The translations under genes were made by a program, and so were the position numbers. DNA of 64,000 nucleotides from an uncultured Prevotellaceae bacterium. Lineage in GTDB: Bacteria; Bacteroidota; Bacteroidia; Bacteroidales; Bacteroidaceae. Location: positions 1-64,000 of the forward strand of contig CAMHEL010000002.1 of the NCBI GenBank assembly GCA_946184125.1, in the 5' to 3' direction. Positions 9,249 through 17,234 of the stretch are shown piece by piece. The notes beneath the pieces are model-generated. The model made no database searches. It was not told the DNA's origin and was given only the letters and a program-made list of their open reading frames with translations. Position 1 is the stretch's first letter. Each line of letters opens with the position of its first letter.

Positions 9249-10373
9249 TCAGTTTTCAAGTGCTTCTGCCACTTCCTCGAGCAGACTCATCACGGGAAGG
9301 TGCTGTGGGCAGGCGTCCTCGCATTGACCACATTTCAAACAAGCAGAGGCCTTCTCTCCTTGAGTCCGCCAACTGTAGGCGTTGCGGGCTTCCTTCAGAT
9401 CGCCATACATCTTATAGACATTCATCACAGCGAAGATTTCCGGAATGTGGATTTCTGCCGGACATCCGGGTGTGCAGTAATGGCATGCAGTACAACCGAT
9501 GCGGTCGAACTGTTGTAAGGCCTCGTATGCCTCTTTCACCACTTGCTGTTCCCTTTCATCCAAGGGTTGGAAATGACGCATATAGGAGAGATTGTCCTCC
9601 ATCTGCTCCATGTTCGACATGCCGCTCAGCACGACCATCACACCTGGCAAAGAGGCAGCAAAACGTATGGCCCATGAAGCGCATGAGGCATCGGGATTGG
9701 CAGCTCGGAATACATCCTTCGCCTTCTGAGGTGGGTCTGCCAGAGTGCCGCCCTTGACGGGTTCCATCACGATGATGGGCTTTCCATGTCGAGTGGCCAC
9801 TTCATAGCAAAGCCGCGATGCAATCAGCGGGTCATCCCAGTCGGAATAATTGATTTGCAACTGAACAAACTCCGCATCGGGATGTTCGGTGAGCAACTCA
9901 TCAAGCAGTTCCGGGGTGTCATGAAAAGAGAAGCCATAGTGGCGGATGAGCCCCTCATCTTTCAGCTTTTTCATGTATTCCCAAATGCCATACTCATCAA
10001 ACTTCTCTTTGTTGTCAGCGCCAATGCCATGAAGCAGGTAGAAATCGAAATAGCCGGCGCCAGTGCGCTCAAGACTAACACTTATCTCGTTCTTGGCTTC
10101 TTCTTCACTCTTACAGGCAAAGTCTGAGGCATTGAGTTTGTTGGCCAAATAATACTGCTCGCGAGGGTAACGGTCGCACAATGCAGCCTTAGTGGCTGCC
10201 TCGGAACCGACATACACATAAGCGGTGTCGAAATACCTGCCGCCTGCTTCGATGAAAGCATCAACCATTTGCTTGGTCTGCTCCACATCTATCACATCGC
10301 TACCTTCAATTCTTGGCAGTCGCATCATGCCAAATCCCAGACTCATACAGTCGTCGATTAACTTATTCTCCAT
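9249..10373 (-). CDS. aldo/keto reductase with C-terminal 4Fe-4S motif
   Basis: MSLGFGMMRLP...GGRYFDTAYVYVGSE; CTACHYCTPGCP; CLKCGQCEDACPQHLPV. Confidence 0.92.
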   Translation of the reverse strand: MENKLIDDCMSLGFGMMRLPRIEGSDVIDVEQTKQMVDAFIEAGGRYFDTAYVYVGSEAATKAALCDRYPREQYYLANKLNASDFACKSEEEAKNEISVSLERTGAGYFDFYLLHGIGADNKEKFDEYGIWEYMKKLKDEGLIRHYGFSFHDTPELLDELLTEHPDAEFVQLQINYSDWDDPLIASRLCYEVATRHGKPIIVMEPVKGGTLADPPQKAKDVFRAANPDASCASWAIRFAASLPGVMVVLSGMSNMEQMEDNLSYMRHFQPLDEREQQVVKEAYEALQQFDRIGCTACHYCTPGCPAEIHIPEIFAVMNVYKMYGDLKEARNAYSWRTQGEKASACLKCGQCEDACPQHLPVMSLLEEVAEALEN

Positions 10374-10398
10374 TTTTTAGACTTTTGGTTTCATCCAA

Positions 10399-10406
10399 CA
10401 AAGATA
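10399..10406 (-). promoter_or_regulatory. Bacteroidetes -7 promoter element (TATCTTTG) upstream of the aldo/keto reductase
   Basis: CAAAGATA on + strand, 26 nt upstream of the start codon. Confidence 0.6.
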
Positions 10407-10486
10407 GGCAATAAAAATCCAACTTCCAAAAAAATCAGTGCTATTTTCAAAATCTGCCCAGAAAATATTGTAGCGTGGGCAATTAG

Positions 10487-10525
10487 AAAAAAAATCCCCG
10501 ACCTGAATGAATGGTCAGGCCGGGG
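10487..10525 (-). terminator. intrinsic terminator of the C10 peptidase operon
   Basis: CCCCGGCCTGA...TCAGGTCGGGG stem followed by an 8-T tract on the minus strand, 20 nt after the stop. Confidence 0.85.
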
Positions 10526-10544
10526 TAAAAGGGATAAATTGAAC

Positions 10545-13500
10545 TTATCTTACGTACTTCTTTCCGTTCTTGATATACACTCCCTTCTCGGGCTTGGATA
10601 TAAGCATTCCGCTTAGGTTGTACACGGCTGCAGAACGTGAATCCACTTGGCCGTCACTACCTACGATATCCTTGATACCGACAGGGGCGCCTGGGGCATC
10701 GATGGTGATAATGGGATTCACCTGCTCGATGCTAATACCTAATCTTTCAAATTCTTTTTGATTAATAATGAAATAGAAACGGAAAGGAAGTGTCACCACG
10801 TCTTCCTCCAGTTCAAATCGGTCATTATCGAGTACATAGGCGTAATCAAAATGCTTTGAATAGAAACCGAAATACGGCAAAACGGCTCCATCATATCTTG
10901 CTCCAGTCAATTCGGCGAAACGGAGGCTATGGAACCGGATGGTACGCCCGCCGAACTCCTTTGGAACGACGAAGAAGTGGTACATGTGCTCCATGAAATT
11001 CTCATTGTCGGGCTCGATGGAGAAAACATAGTTATCTGATACTTTTTGACCGAAGTAGGTTTTGAAACTACTTGTCAGGTCCTCGCCCGTCACGGCATCG
11101 AACACTTCTACGTCAGCATCTTGTGGGGTGTGCATCGATGTCCAATGTCCTACTTCTTCAACCGTAAATTTGCGGATGTAGTCAAGGTCGGGTGAGTTGA
11201 TGCGTCCATCGAGAGTGAAGAATTCGTAGCCGTCATAGATGGTTAGGGTGCCCTTTCCAGTGTACGCCCTATTCATGTCTTCGGTGATGGAATTCTCCAG
11301 ACCGGGGACTCCATTGTCGTCCACATAATAGACGGCATTGGGGTTCTTGTTGGGCGTGACGCTCTTCAGTTTGCACCCGATACCCACAAAGACGTTGGCC
11401 TCTTCTGGCATCACAGGATTCTCATCGTCGAGCAACCAATACTGATTTTGCGTGGTAACAGCAATAGGCTTTGCCCTCCATGTATAGGTATCGGAGTATA
11501 ATACTATCGGATTGCCTAAGAAATCATTGACACTTAGTTTGAAACAGAACTTGTCGGCCAGACCGAAACTCTGCATGATGATATTATTGGGAGTTAAGCC
11601 ATCGACTAAGCTTTCATTACTGAAGACACCGACGCTGTTAAGCTCATCCATGTCATCTTCTTCGGCATTCTCTTGAGGTTGAACATCTTTCTTTTCATTG
11701 ACGATTGAAAGAGTAGATTCACCTGTTAAATAATTCAAATCCTCACCTTGAAACTGTATCTTGCCTAAGAATACTTTTCCCTGCAAGGTGTGTGTATCAG
11801 CATCGATGTTTGAATCGACAAATGAGAAGCCCGTGACAGTAGGTAACTTCGGAGGTTGGCCGTAGATACAATTGTGCATCATGCAGTCGGTGAAGATGGC
11901 AATGGGGGTATCGTAGGCTATGGATTTCATGAGTCTGAATTCCACCTCTTGATGGGACATTCCCTTTAAGGCGATGTTCTCATACCCCGCCAAACCGTCT
12001 TGGGTCACGACGTAGAGTTGCCCGTTAAATTCGTCGCCACGATTGATGACGACTACCTTGATTTGATTCACTAAGTTGTCCTGCAAGGTGAAGTTGGGTT
12101 TTCCATAAACCGAGAGTTGCTTATGGGGATAAGCCTTTAGCCGTGCCTCATTGCCCTTGATGCTGAGTAGGATATAACGAACGTTGTTTGAAGGCGATAA
12201 ACGAAGCGTTTCAGGCGCATCATCTGTGCTGAAACCACAGATGATGCGGTAGTCGCCATCGGGCAGTGAGGCGGGCAACTCAATGCTGGAACGGAAGGTA
12301 TTGTACATTGAGACAAGTGTTTTAAGTCTCTGCACCGTTCCGCCTAAGGGGATGTAATTCGTGCCGTCGTAGAGAATGTGTGCGAAATCTTTAAACTTAC
12401 TTGAGAGGTCGAAAGAGGCATCGATAACTATCGGCGGGAAGGTGCCGTCGGCATTTCGCATGACCAACGTGTCGGAGACAAGGTTCAATTCGTTTACCGA
12501 CAGGCGTCCGTCATGTGCTACCGTAGTGCCCTCAGTAGGCGGCTGTATGCCGATGATGGCATCCTGTAATACCGACCATCGGTTGTTGTTGTTAAGGCTG
12601 CCGCCAATACCCGAACCGTAGGGGTCGAGCACGGCAAGGTTGTAATAGCCGTTGTAACCTCCACCCCATCCCCAGTTGATGGCGTAGTTGCCATAGCCGT
12701 CGTAACCGTCGCAGACAAAAGAGTGACCCTCACCGCGACTGTTCATTCCATCATAGATGACGGGGCGTTTTGCTGCCAGTTCGGCATAAATCATGGCATC
12801 CCACTGGTCGATGGTGTAGTCTGAGCGAGACACCTTGTGCACACCTTTGTCGTAGCCGAAGCAGCCTTTCAGGGCAGGTGCAATCTCGTTGGTCGAGGCT
12901 CCCGACTGCGAACCATAAACCATCTTCACGCTTAGTCCGCACCAACGCATCAGGTGTGCCACAGCATCGGCCTGCACTTCTGTGTAGGTTTGCTCATCAT
13001 AGTTCAGCAGCATATTGTCCCAGTCGAAGGTGGTGGGGGGAACGACAGCGTAATCAGGGGCAGGCTGGTATTCTGTGGTCTCGCCAGCAGGCCAGCGGTG
13101 GTAGTACATCACCTGGGCCATCGCAGTGGCTACACATCCTGTGGCGTGTGTAGTGTCGGAAAGGTGCTTGTTATAAGGTGCACTTTGGTACCAGTCGGTC
13201 TGGAGGAGCGGGGCGATAGCAGGGTGCGGACGGGACACCTTGGCGGCCTGCGTACCGTTACTGCGCATCATCTCTATCTGTAAAGCATAGGTCTGTAATA
13301 GTGCCTCAAGTGCAGTGGGCATATCGGCATCGCCGAAGGAACCCGCATCCGAATAGCCCAACACGTCGCCGAGACAGTCGTCGCCTGCCACAAGGACGAA
13401 ACCGCCACCATCGCAATTGAAGGCGAAGACGGCTTCATGTCCTGTAGGGGTGGAAATAAGGGATGAAAGGCGGGCGGAGGAAGGTGAGCGCCGTAAGGTG

Positions 13501-13640
13501 CCCACATTGCTGCCCTTGCGCTTAAGCATAAAGGCAAGTGCTTTCTCCTTGGCCTGCTGCTGGCTTATCTCAACTGCATTTGCACTCAGACTTATGGCGA
13601 GCAGAAGGAGAAAACTGACAAATATTCTTATCTTCATCAT
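10545..13640 (-). CDS. C10 family cysteine peptidase (streptopain/interpain-like) with long C-terminal extension ending in a T9SS-like sorting motif
   Basis: Signal peptide and Spi-like prodomain; THATGCVATAMAQVMYYHRWP (Cys); GEGHSFVCDGYDGYGNYAINWGWGGGYNGYY (His/Trp); C-terminus VYNLSGMLISKPEKGVYIKNGKKYVR. Confidence 0.92.
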   Translation of the reverse strand: MMKIRIFVSFLLLLAISLSANAVEISQQQAKEKALAFMLKRKGSNVGTLRRSPSSARLSSLISTPTGHEAVFAFNCDGGGFVLVAGDDCLGDVLGYSDAGSFGDADMPTALEALLQTYALQIEMMRSNGTQAAKVSRPHPAIAPLLQTDWYQSAPYNKHLSDTTHATGCVATAMAQVMYYHRWPAGETTEYQPAPDYAVVPPTTFDWDNMLLNYDEQTYTEVQADAVAHLMRWCGLSVKMVYGSQSGASTNEIAPALKGCFGYDKGVHKVSRSDYTIDQWDAMIYAELAAKRPVIYDGMNSRGEGHSFVCDGYDGYGNYAINWGWGGGYNGYYNLAVLDPYGSGIGGSLNNNNRWSVLQDAIIGIQPPTEGTTVAHDGRLSVNELNLVSDTLVMRNADGTFPPIVIDASFDLSSKFKDFAHILYDGTNYIPLGGTVQRLKTLVSMYNTFRSSIELPASLPDGDYRIICGFSTDDAPETLRLSPSNNVRYILLSIKGNEARLKAYPHKQLSVYGKPNFTLQDNLVNQIKVVVINRGDEFNGQLYVVTQDGLAGYENIALKGMSHQEVEFRLMKSIAYDTPIAIFTDCMMHNCIYGQPPKLPTVTGFSFVDSNIDADTHTLQGKVFLGKIQFQGEDLNYLTGESTLSIVNEKKDVQPQENAEEDDMDELNSVGVFSNESLVDGLTPNNIIMQSFGLADKFCFKLSVNDFLGNPIVLYSDTYTWRAKPIAVTTQNQYWLLDDENPVMPEEANVFVGIGCKLKSVTPNKNPNAVYYVDDNGVPGLENSITEDMNRAYTGKGTLTIYDGYEFFTLDGRINSPDLDYIRKFTVEEVGHWTSMHTPQDADVEVFDAVTGEDLTSSFKTYFGQKVSDNYVFSIEPDNENFMEHMYHFFVVPKEFGGRTIRFHSLRFAELTGARYDGAVLPYFGFYSKHFDYAYVLDNDRFELEEDVVTLPFRFYFIINQKEFERLGISIEQVNPIITIDAPGAPVGIKDIVGSDGQVDSRSAAVYNLSGMLISKPEKGVYIKNGKKYVR

Positions 13641-13656
13641 TGCTCAGTCTTTTTAA

Positions 13657-14175
13657 TTATTCGATTCTCTTGACTTGGTTATTTACGAAATGGAACCTTG
13701 ACTTGTGGTTATATTCTCTATATCCTGTACCCGTGCGGCCACGAAAGGTGTAAGGGATGTTTTCAACGACGATACCATCATTCGATACATTGCCATTGGC
13801 TGCCATCGGCTTAGCAATGAGGCCTACAACCAGGCCAAGATCGTGCTTCTCCTTGGAAGAGTTGGTGGGTGTCATATTCACAATGAATGTGCCTTCGGTG
13901 CCTTTCGTTGCCAAAAGTTTGACATCCTTTTCAAAATCTTTGGTGATGGTTTCGGTGTTGTTCTTGCCATTCTCATCAGTCCAAGTCACGGTAATTGTAT
14001 AATCTGTATTCGTGTCATAACCTTCAACAAAACTCACGGCGTAGGCTATGCGCATGCCAACGATTTTAGTGTCGGAAGACTTGCCTTTGTCATCATCGTC
14101 GTCACTGCCACATGAAGTGGTCATTGCGCCGCAGAACAGAATGGCAGCGAGCATCCATAAAAGTTTCTTCTTCAT
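13657..14175 (-). CDS. hypothetical lipoprotein, next to the C10 peptidase
   Basis: MKKKLLWMLAAILFCGAMTTSCGSDDDDDK lipobox; beta-rich remainder; directly upstream of the protease. Confidence 0.8.
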   Translation of the reverse strand: MKKKLLWMLAAILFCGAMTTSCGSDDDDDKGKSSDTKIVGMRIAYAVSFVEGYDTNTDYTITVTWTDENGKNNTETITKDFEKDVKLLATKGTEGTFIVNMTPTNSSKEKHDLGLVVGLIAKPMAANGNVSNDGIVVENIPYTFRGRTGTGYREYNHKSRFHFVNNQVKRIE

Positions 14176-14207
14176 TTGGTTTTGTTTGATAATAATATAA
14201 TTGTCTG

Positions 14208-14984
14208 TTATTTGCACTTGATGTCCTTGAACTGCCAGGTGCTGGAAGGCTCGATGAGGTCGAACTCCTTGGCTTCTTCAGGCAGTGGGGGGAAGATAAG
14301 GGCGAAGCGCAATTTCTGGTATGGCCAAGGAATGAATGTCTTGGCGGGAGACATCGTGACGTTCTGCACGCTGGCCAAACCCTGTTTGCCACCCTTGTTG
14401 CCCTTGATATAGGTGGTTCCTTTAATATAGACAGAAACATTGGCTGAGTAGGCTTCAATCTCCATCTCGACACGCGTCTCTTTGTCGGAGCAGGCCACAC
14501 GCAAAATCTTTACGCCGTTGGCTTTCTTGTTCACGAAAACAGGATTTTCACGCATGTAGCGGTAGGCAGAGTAATCGGGAAGCGTCACCTCGGCATTATG
14601 AAGAATGCTGGGACCGTCGTCTTCACGGCCTGCCTTGACATAAAGACTGGTTATTTTGTTCGAAATGGCACGCTGGTCGGTGTAACTGTACTTGCAGTTC
14701 AATTTGGCTGCCTCCTCATACTTCGCCAAGGCTTCATCCCAGTTCTGCTCCTGCTCGAAGTCCTTGGCTTCGGTCATGGCGTCTTGGAAACTCTGCTCAA
14801 ACTCCACTTTCTGCCGTGCAAGTATTTCCATCTCCTTTTTACGTTCTGCCGACTCGAGGACTGCTTTGCCTAAGTTAAGAACACCGTCGATGGTGCTACG
14901 TGTGTCCCATTTGTTCCATGTCTGTGCATTGGAAGGGTTTGAAATCAGTAACCCTACTACTGCTAACAAAAAAATCTTTCTCAT
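14208..14984 (-). CDS. secreted protein with TPR-like/coiled region, unknown function
   Basis: MRKIFLLAVVGLLISNPSNAQ signal; QNWDEALAKYEEAAKLN TPR-like stretch. Confidence 0.75.
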   Translation of the reverse strand: MRKIFLLAVVGLLISNPSNAQTWNKWDTRSTIDGVLNLGKAVLESAERKKEMEILARQKVEFEQSFQDAMTEAKDFEQEQNWDEALAKYEEAAKLNCKYSYTDQRAISNKITSLYVKAGREDDGPSILHNAEVTLPDYSAYRYMRENPVFVNKKANGVKILRVACSDKETRVEMEIEAYSANVSVYIKGTTYIKGNKGGKQGLASVQNVTMSPAKTFIPWPYQKLRFALIFPPLPEEAKEFDLIEPSSTWQFKDIKCK

Positions 14985-15018
14985 GTTTAAATTGTATTTA
15001 GTTGTTGAAAATTATATA

Positions 15019-15218
15019 TTAACATTTGATCTCGTCATTTGCCGATGTCCTTAGTGGTGTCTTGCTCATCTTGACCGCCGTGCCGTCGCATATTTCCAAC
15101 ACATCGGAGATGCTGTCAACTCCATCTGCGTTTTGTAGAATTTGCAGTTCGACTGCCCATGCGCTTGAAACAGCTATCGTCAGACAGAGTGTGAGGATTT
15201 CAAGATTCTTGTGTTCAT
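15019..15218 (-). pseudogene. small secreted protein ORF (~66 aa) with an apparent one-base frameshift
   Basis: ATG frame MNTRILK followed, after adding one A, by ILTLCLTIAVSSAWAVELQILQNADGVDSISDVLEICDGTAVKMSKTPLRTSANDEIKC*, a clear signal peptide split across two frames. Confidence 0.55.
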
Positions 15219-15294
15219 GTACTAAGGTTAGGTTTTATTAAACTAAAATCTGTCAAGTCTCGGTGTTTTCATACTAATAAGATTATATTATTTG

Positions 15295-15302
15295 CAAAGT
15301 TA
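15295..15302 (-). promoter_or_regulatory. Bacteroidetes -7 promoter element (TAACTTTG) for the C10 peptidase cluster
   Basis: CAAAGTTA on + strand, ~77 nt upstream of the first ATG. Confidence 0.6.
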
Positions 15303-15471
15303 CAATAATCTTGAAAATAACTTTTATAAGCGTTGAATTGTTGTCAGTTTTGTTGCGCAGAAAAATAATCTTTGCGCAAAAAATGCGATTTTTCGGCGAA
15401 ATAGTGATAAAAAGCCAATTTACCTACTATCAATTAACCGCTTTCTAAGGCCGATTGTCAATTATCTTTTG

Positions 15472-15479
15472 TAATTTTG
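15472..15479 (+). promoter_or_regulatory. Bacteroidetes -7 promoter element (TAATTTTG)
   Basis: Ends 7 nt before the ATG at 15487. Confidence 0.6.
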
Positions 15480-15486
15480 CAGTGTC

Positions 15487-16122
15487 ATGAAAACTAATGA
15501 ACAAAATGATGCCGTCAATGGGACGGTGGAAAGCATAGAAAGCAAGTATCGGGTGAATCATGTCAATAGTGGCTTGCCCCGATGGCTGATTGAGGCTGCG
15601 TTTTTCAGCTATCTCCTTCAAGCCGCCATCAACTATACGCCGCTGATGCAATGGATAGAAGCAAATGCACCAACTGCCTCGGCTGCTATTCAGACTTTTG
15701 GTGCACTGGTGATGTATTATGGCTTGATGCGTGGCATGAAACAGCTCTACAGACCCATGACTATGGTGTGGTGGATAGTTATCGCCCTGAATATCGCTGG
15801 ATTTGTCCCTCTTATGTTCCCTTTTTTGAAGGAAACTGTGGGCCTGCCGATTGCGGTGTCGCTTATACTGGTCTATCTACCTTTTGGCATTAGCATAGCA
15901 TTCAACTATCGTGGGAGGTTGTGTCAGGTGGGCATTTGGATGGCGCTGTATATCCTCATTTCCAGCACTATACCTATCATCTCGTTCCTGCTTGTCGGCC
16001 AGGAGTCTGGCCTAAATAATTTGGCGATGGAAATTCCAACCATCACAGTCATCGTCATCTACGCATGGGTGCAACGAAGAGTGCTCATCAACTCTGCGAC
16101 TGCCGATATTGCAAAGGCGTAA
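15487..16122 (+). CDS. polytopic membrane protein of unknown function
   Basis: Several hydrophobic segments; promoter immediately upstream. Confidence 0.75.
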   Translation: MKTNEQNDAVNGTVESIESKYRVNHVNSGLPRWLIEAAFFSYLLQAAINYTPLMQWIEANAPTASAAIQTFGALVMYYGLMRGMKQLYRPMTMVWWIVIALNIAGFVPLMFPFLKETVGLPIAVSLILVYLPFGISIAFNYRGRLCQVGIWMALYILISSTIPIISFLLVGQESGLNNLAMEIPTITVIVIYAWVQRRVLINSATADIAKA

Positions 16123-16789
16123 TGCCAAGCCGGCGCTTCACTTCGGATTGGAACGTACGGCGGCCCCCAAAACCAGCCTCTGCCCCTACGGCCTCAATGG
16201 TCCAATGAGGCTCTTCACGCAATAGACGACAAGCATACAAAAAGCGTTTTTCATTCAGATAATCTCCCAAACTGCTGTACTTAGGATGGTTCTTAAACAG
16301 CGCTCCGAGCCGCTTTTGGGTTAGACCGAGGGTCTTGGCCATCACCTTAAGTGTCATGTTGGAATCCTTAAAGAGGTGTGTCTCTTCCATCTTCTGGTCT
16401 ATCCATTCAAGCAGTTCATCATCCGACATTTCTGCAGTCAATTCGATGTGTTCACGGTGCTGGCGAGTCTGTTCCCGAAGTTGTGACACCTCGTCGGGGG
16501 TACTATGTTTCAACTGCTCGGTCAACTCCTCTTGTTGGCGTTGAAGTGTCTCAATCTTCTCTTTCTGTTCCTCCAACTCGCCTTTTTGGGCTTCCAGTTC
16601 GCTCATCTGCTTCTCAAGTTCGCTACTCTGCATCTTGTTTTGTTCAAGCAGCGTATGTTGGTTCTCTACCAATTTTGTATTGGTTGAGATGATTTTCTTC
16701 GCACTGGCATTCAGTACCAGCAACGTGATAATAAATGATATCACTAAAGCAATGATGACAACTAAGATTAGTATATGCGCTTCTGTCAT
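16088..16789 (-). CDS. membrane-anchored coiled-coil protein with C-terminal AraC-type HTH domain
   Basis: N-terminal TM (ILILVVIIALVISFIITLLVL), Glu/Gln coiled coil, AraC-like TIEAVGAEAGFGGRRTFQSEVKRRLGITPLQYR. Confidence 0.85.
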   Translation of the reverse strand: MTEAHILILVVIIALVISFIITLLVLNASAKKIISTNTKLVENQHTLLEQNKMQSSELEKQMSELEAQKGELEEQKEKIETLQRQQEELTEQLKHSTPDEVSQLREQTRQHREHIELTAEMSDDELLEWIDQKMEETHLFKDSNMTLKVMAKTLGLTQKRLGALFKNHPKYSSLGDYLNEKRFLYACRLLREEPHWTIEAVGAEAGFGGRRTFQSEVKRRLGITPLQYRQSQS

Positions 16790-17110
16790 AGGAAAGCGAA
16801 TTTGTGTTGATTTTGATTGCTGAAAATTACATATTTATGTCAATAAAATGGTTTCACTAATAGTAAATCCCCAAAAAATATTGCGCAGAAACGCTTATTT
16901 TGCGCAGAAATCCCGATTTTTATAGTGTTTTTATGCCTATTTATCTACATCAACGTCTGTAAATATTATCAACACACCTTGTCGCATTCTATTTTCATGG
17001 CTATTTCATAATCCTGCCGACTTTCAAACTCCAAAATCCATTTTTCAAAACAATCAGCGTTTTTTTCGTCATCAGCTTGGGTATATTGTTGTCAATTCAA
17101 TTTTTTTATT

Positions 17111-17118
17111 TACTTTTG
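17111..17118 (+). promoter_or_regulatory. Bacteroidetes -7 promoter element (TACTTTTG)
   Basis: Matches TAnnTTTG upstream of the pectate lyase gene. Confidence 0.55.
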
Positions 17119-17234
17119 CAATGAGATAACATACCAAAGATGAGTCCTAATCATTTGGTCGCGACGATTTTTGATTTTTCAGACTCACCTTGAAAAAAAG
17201 GAACAGAATCAAACCGCTTAACAATCAATCTACG

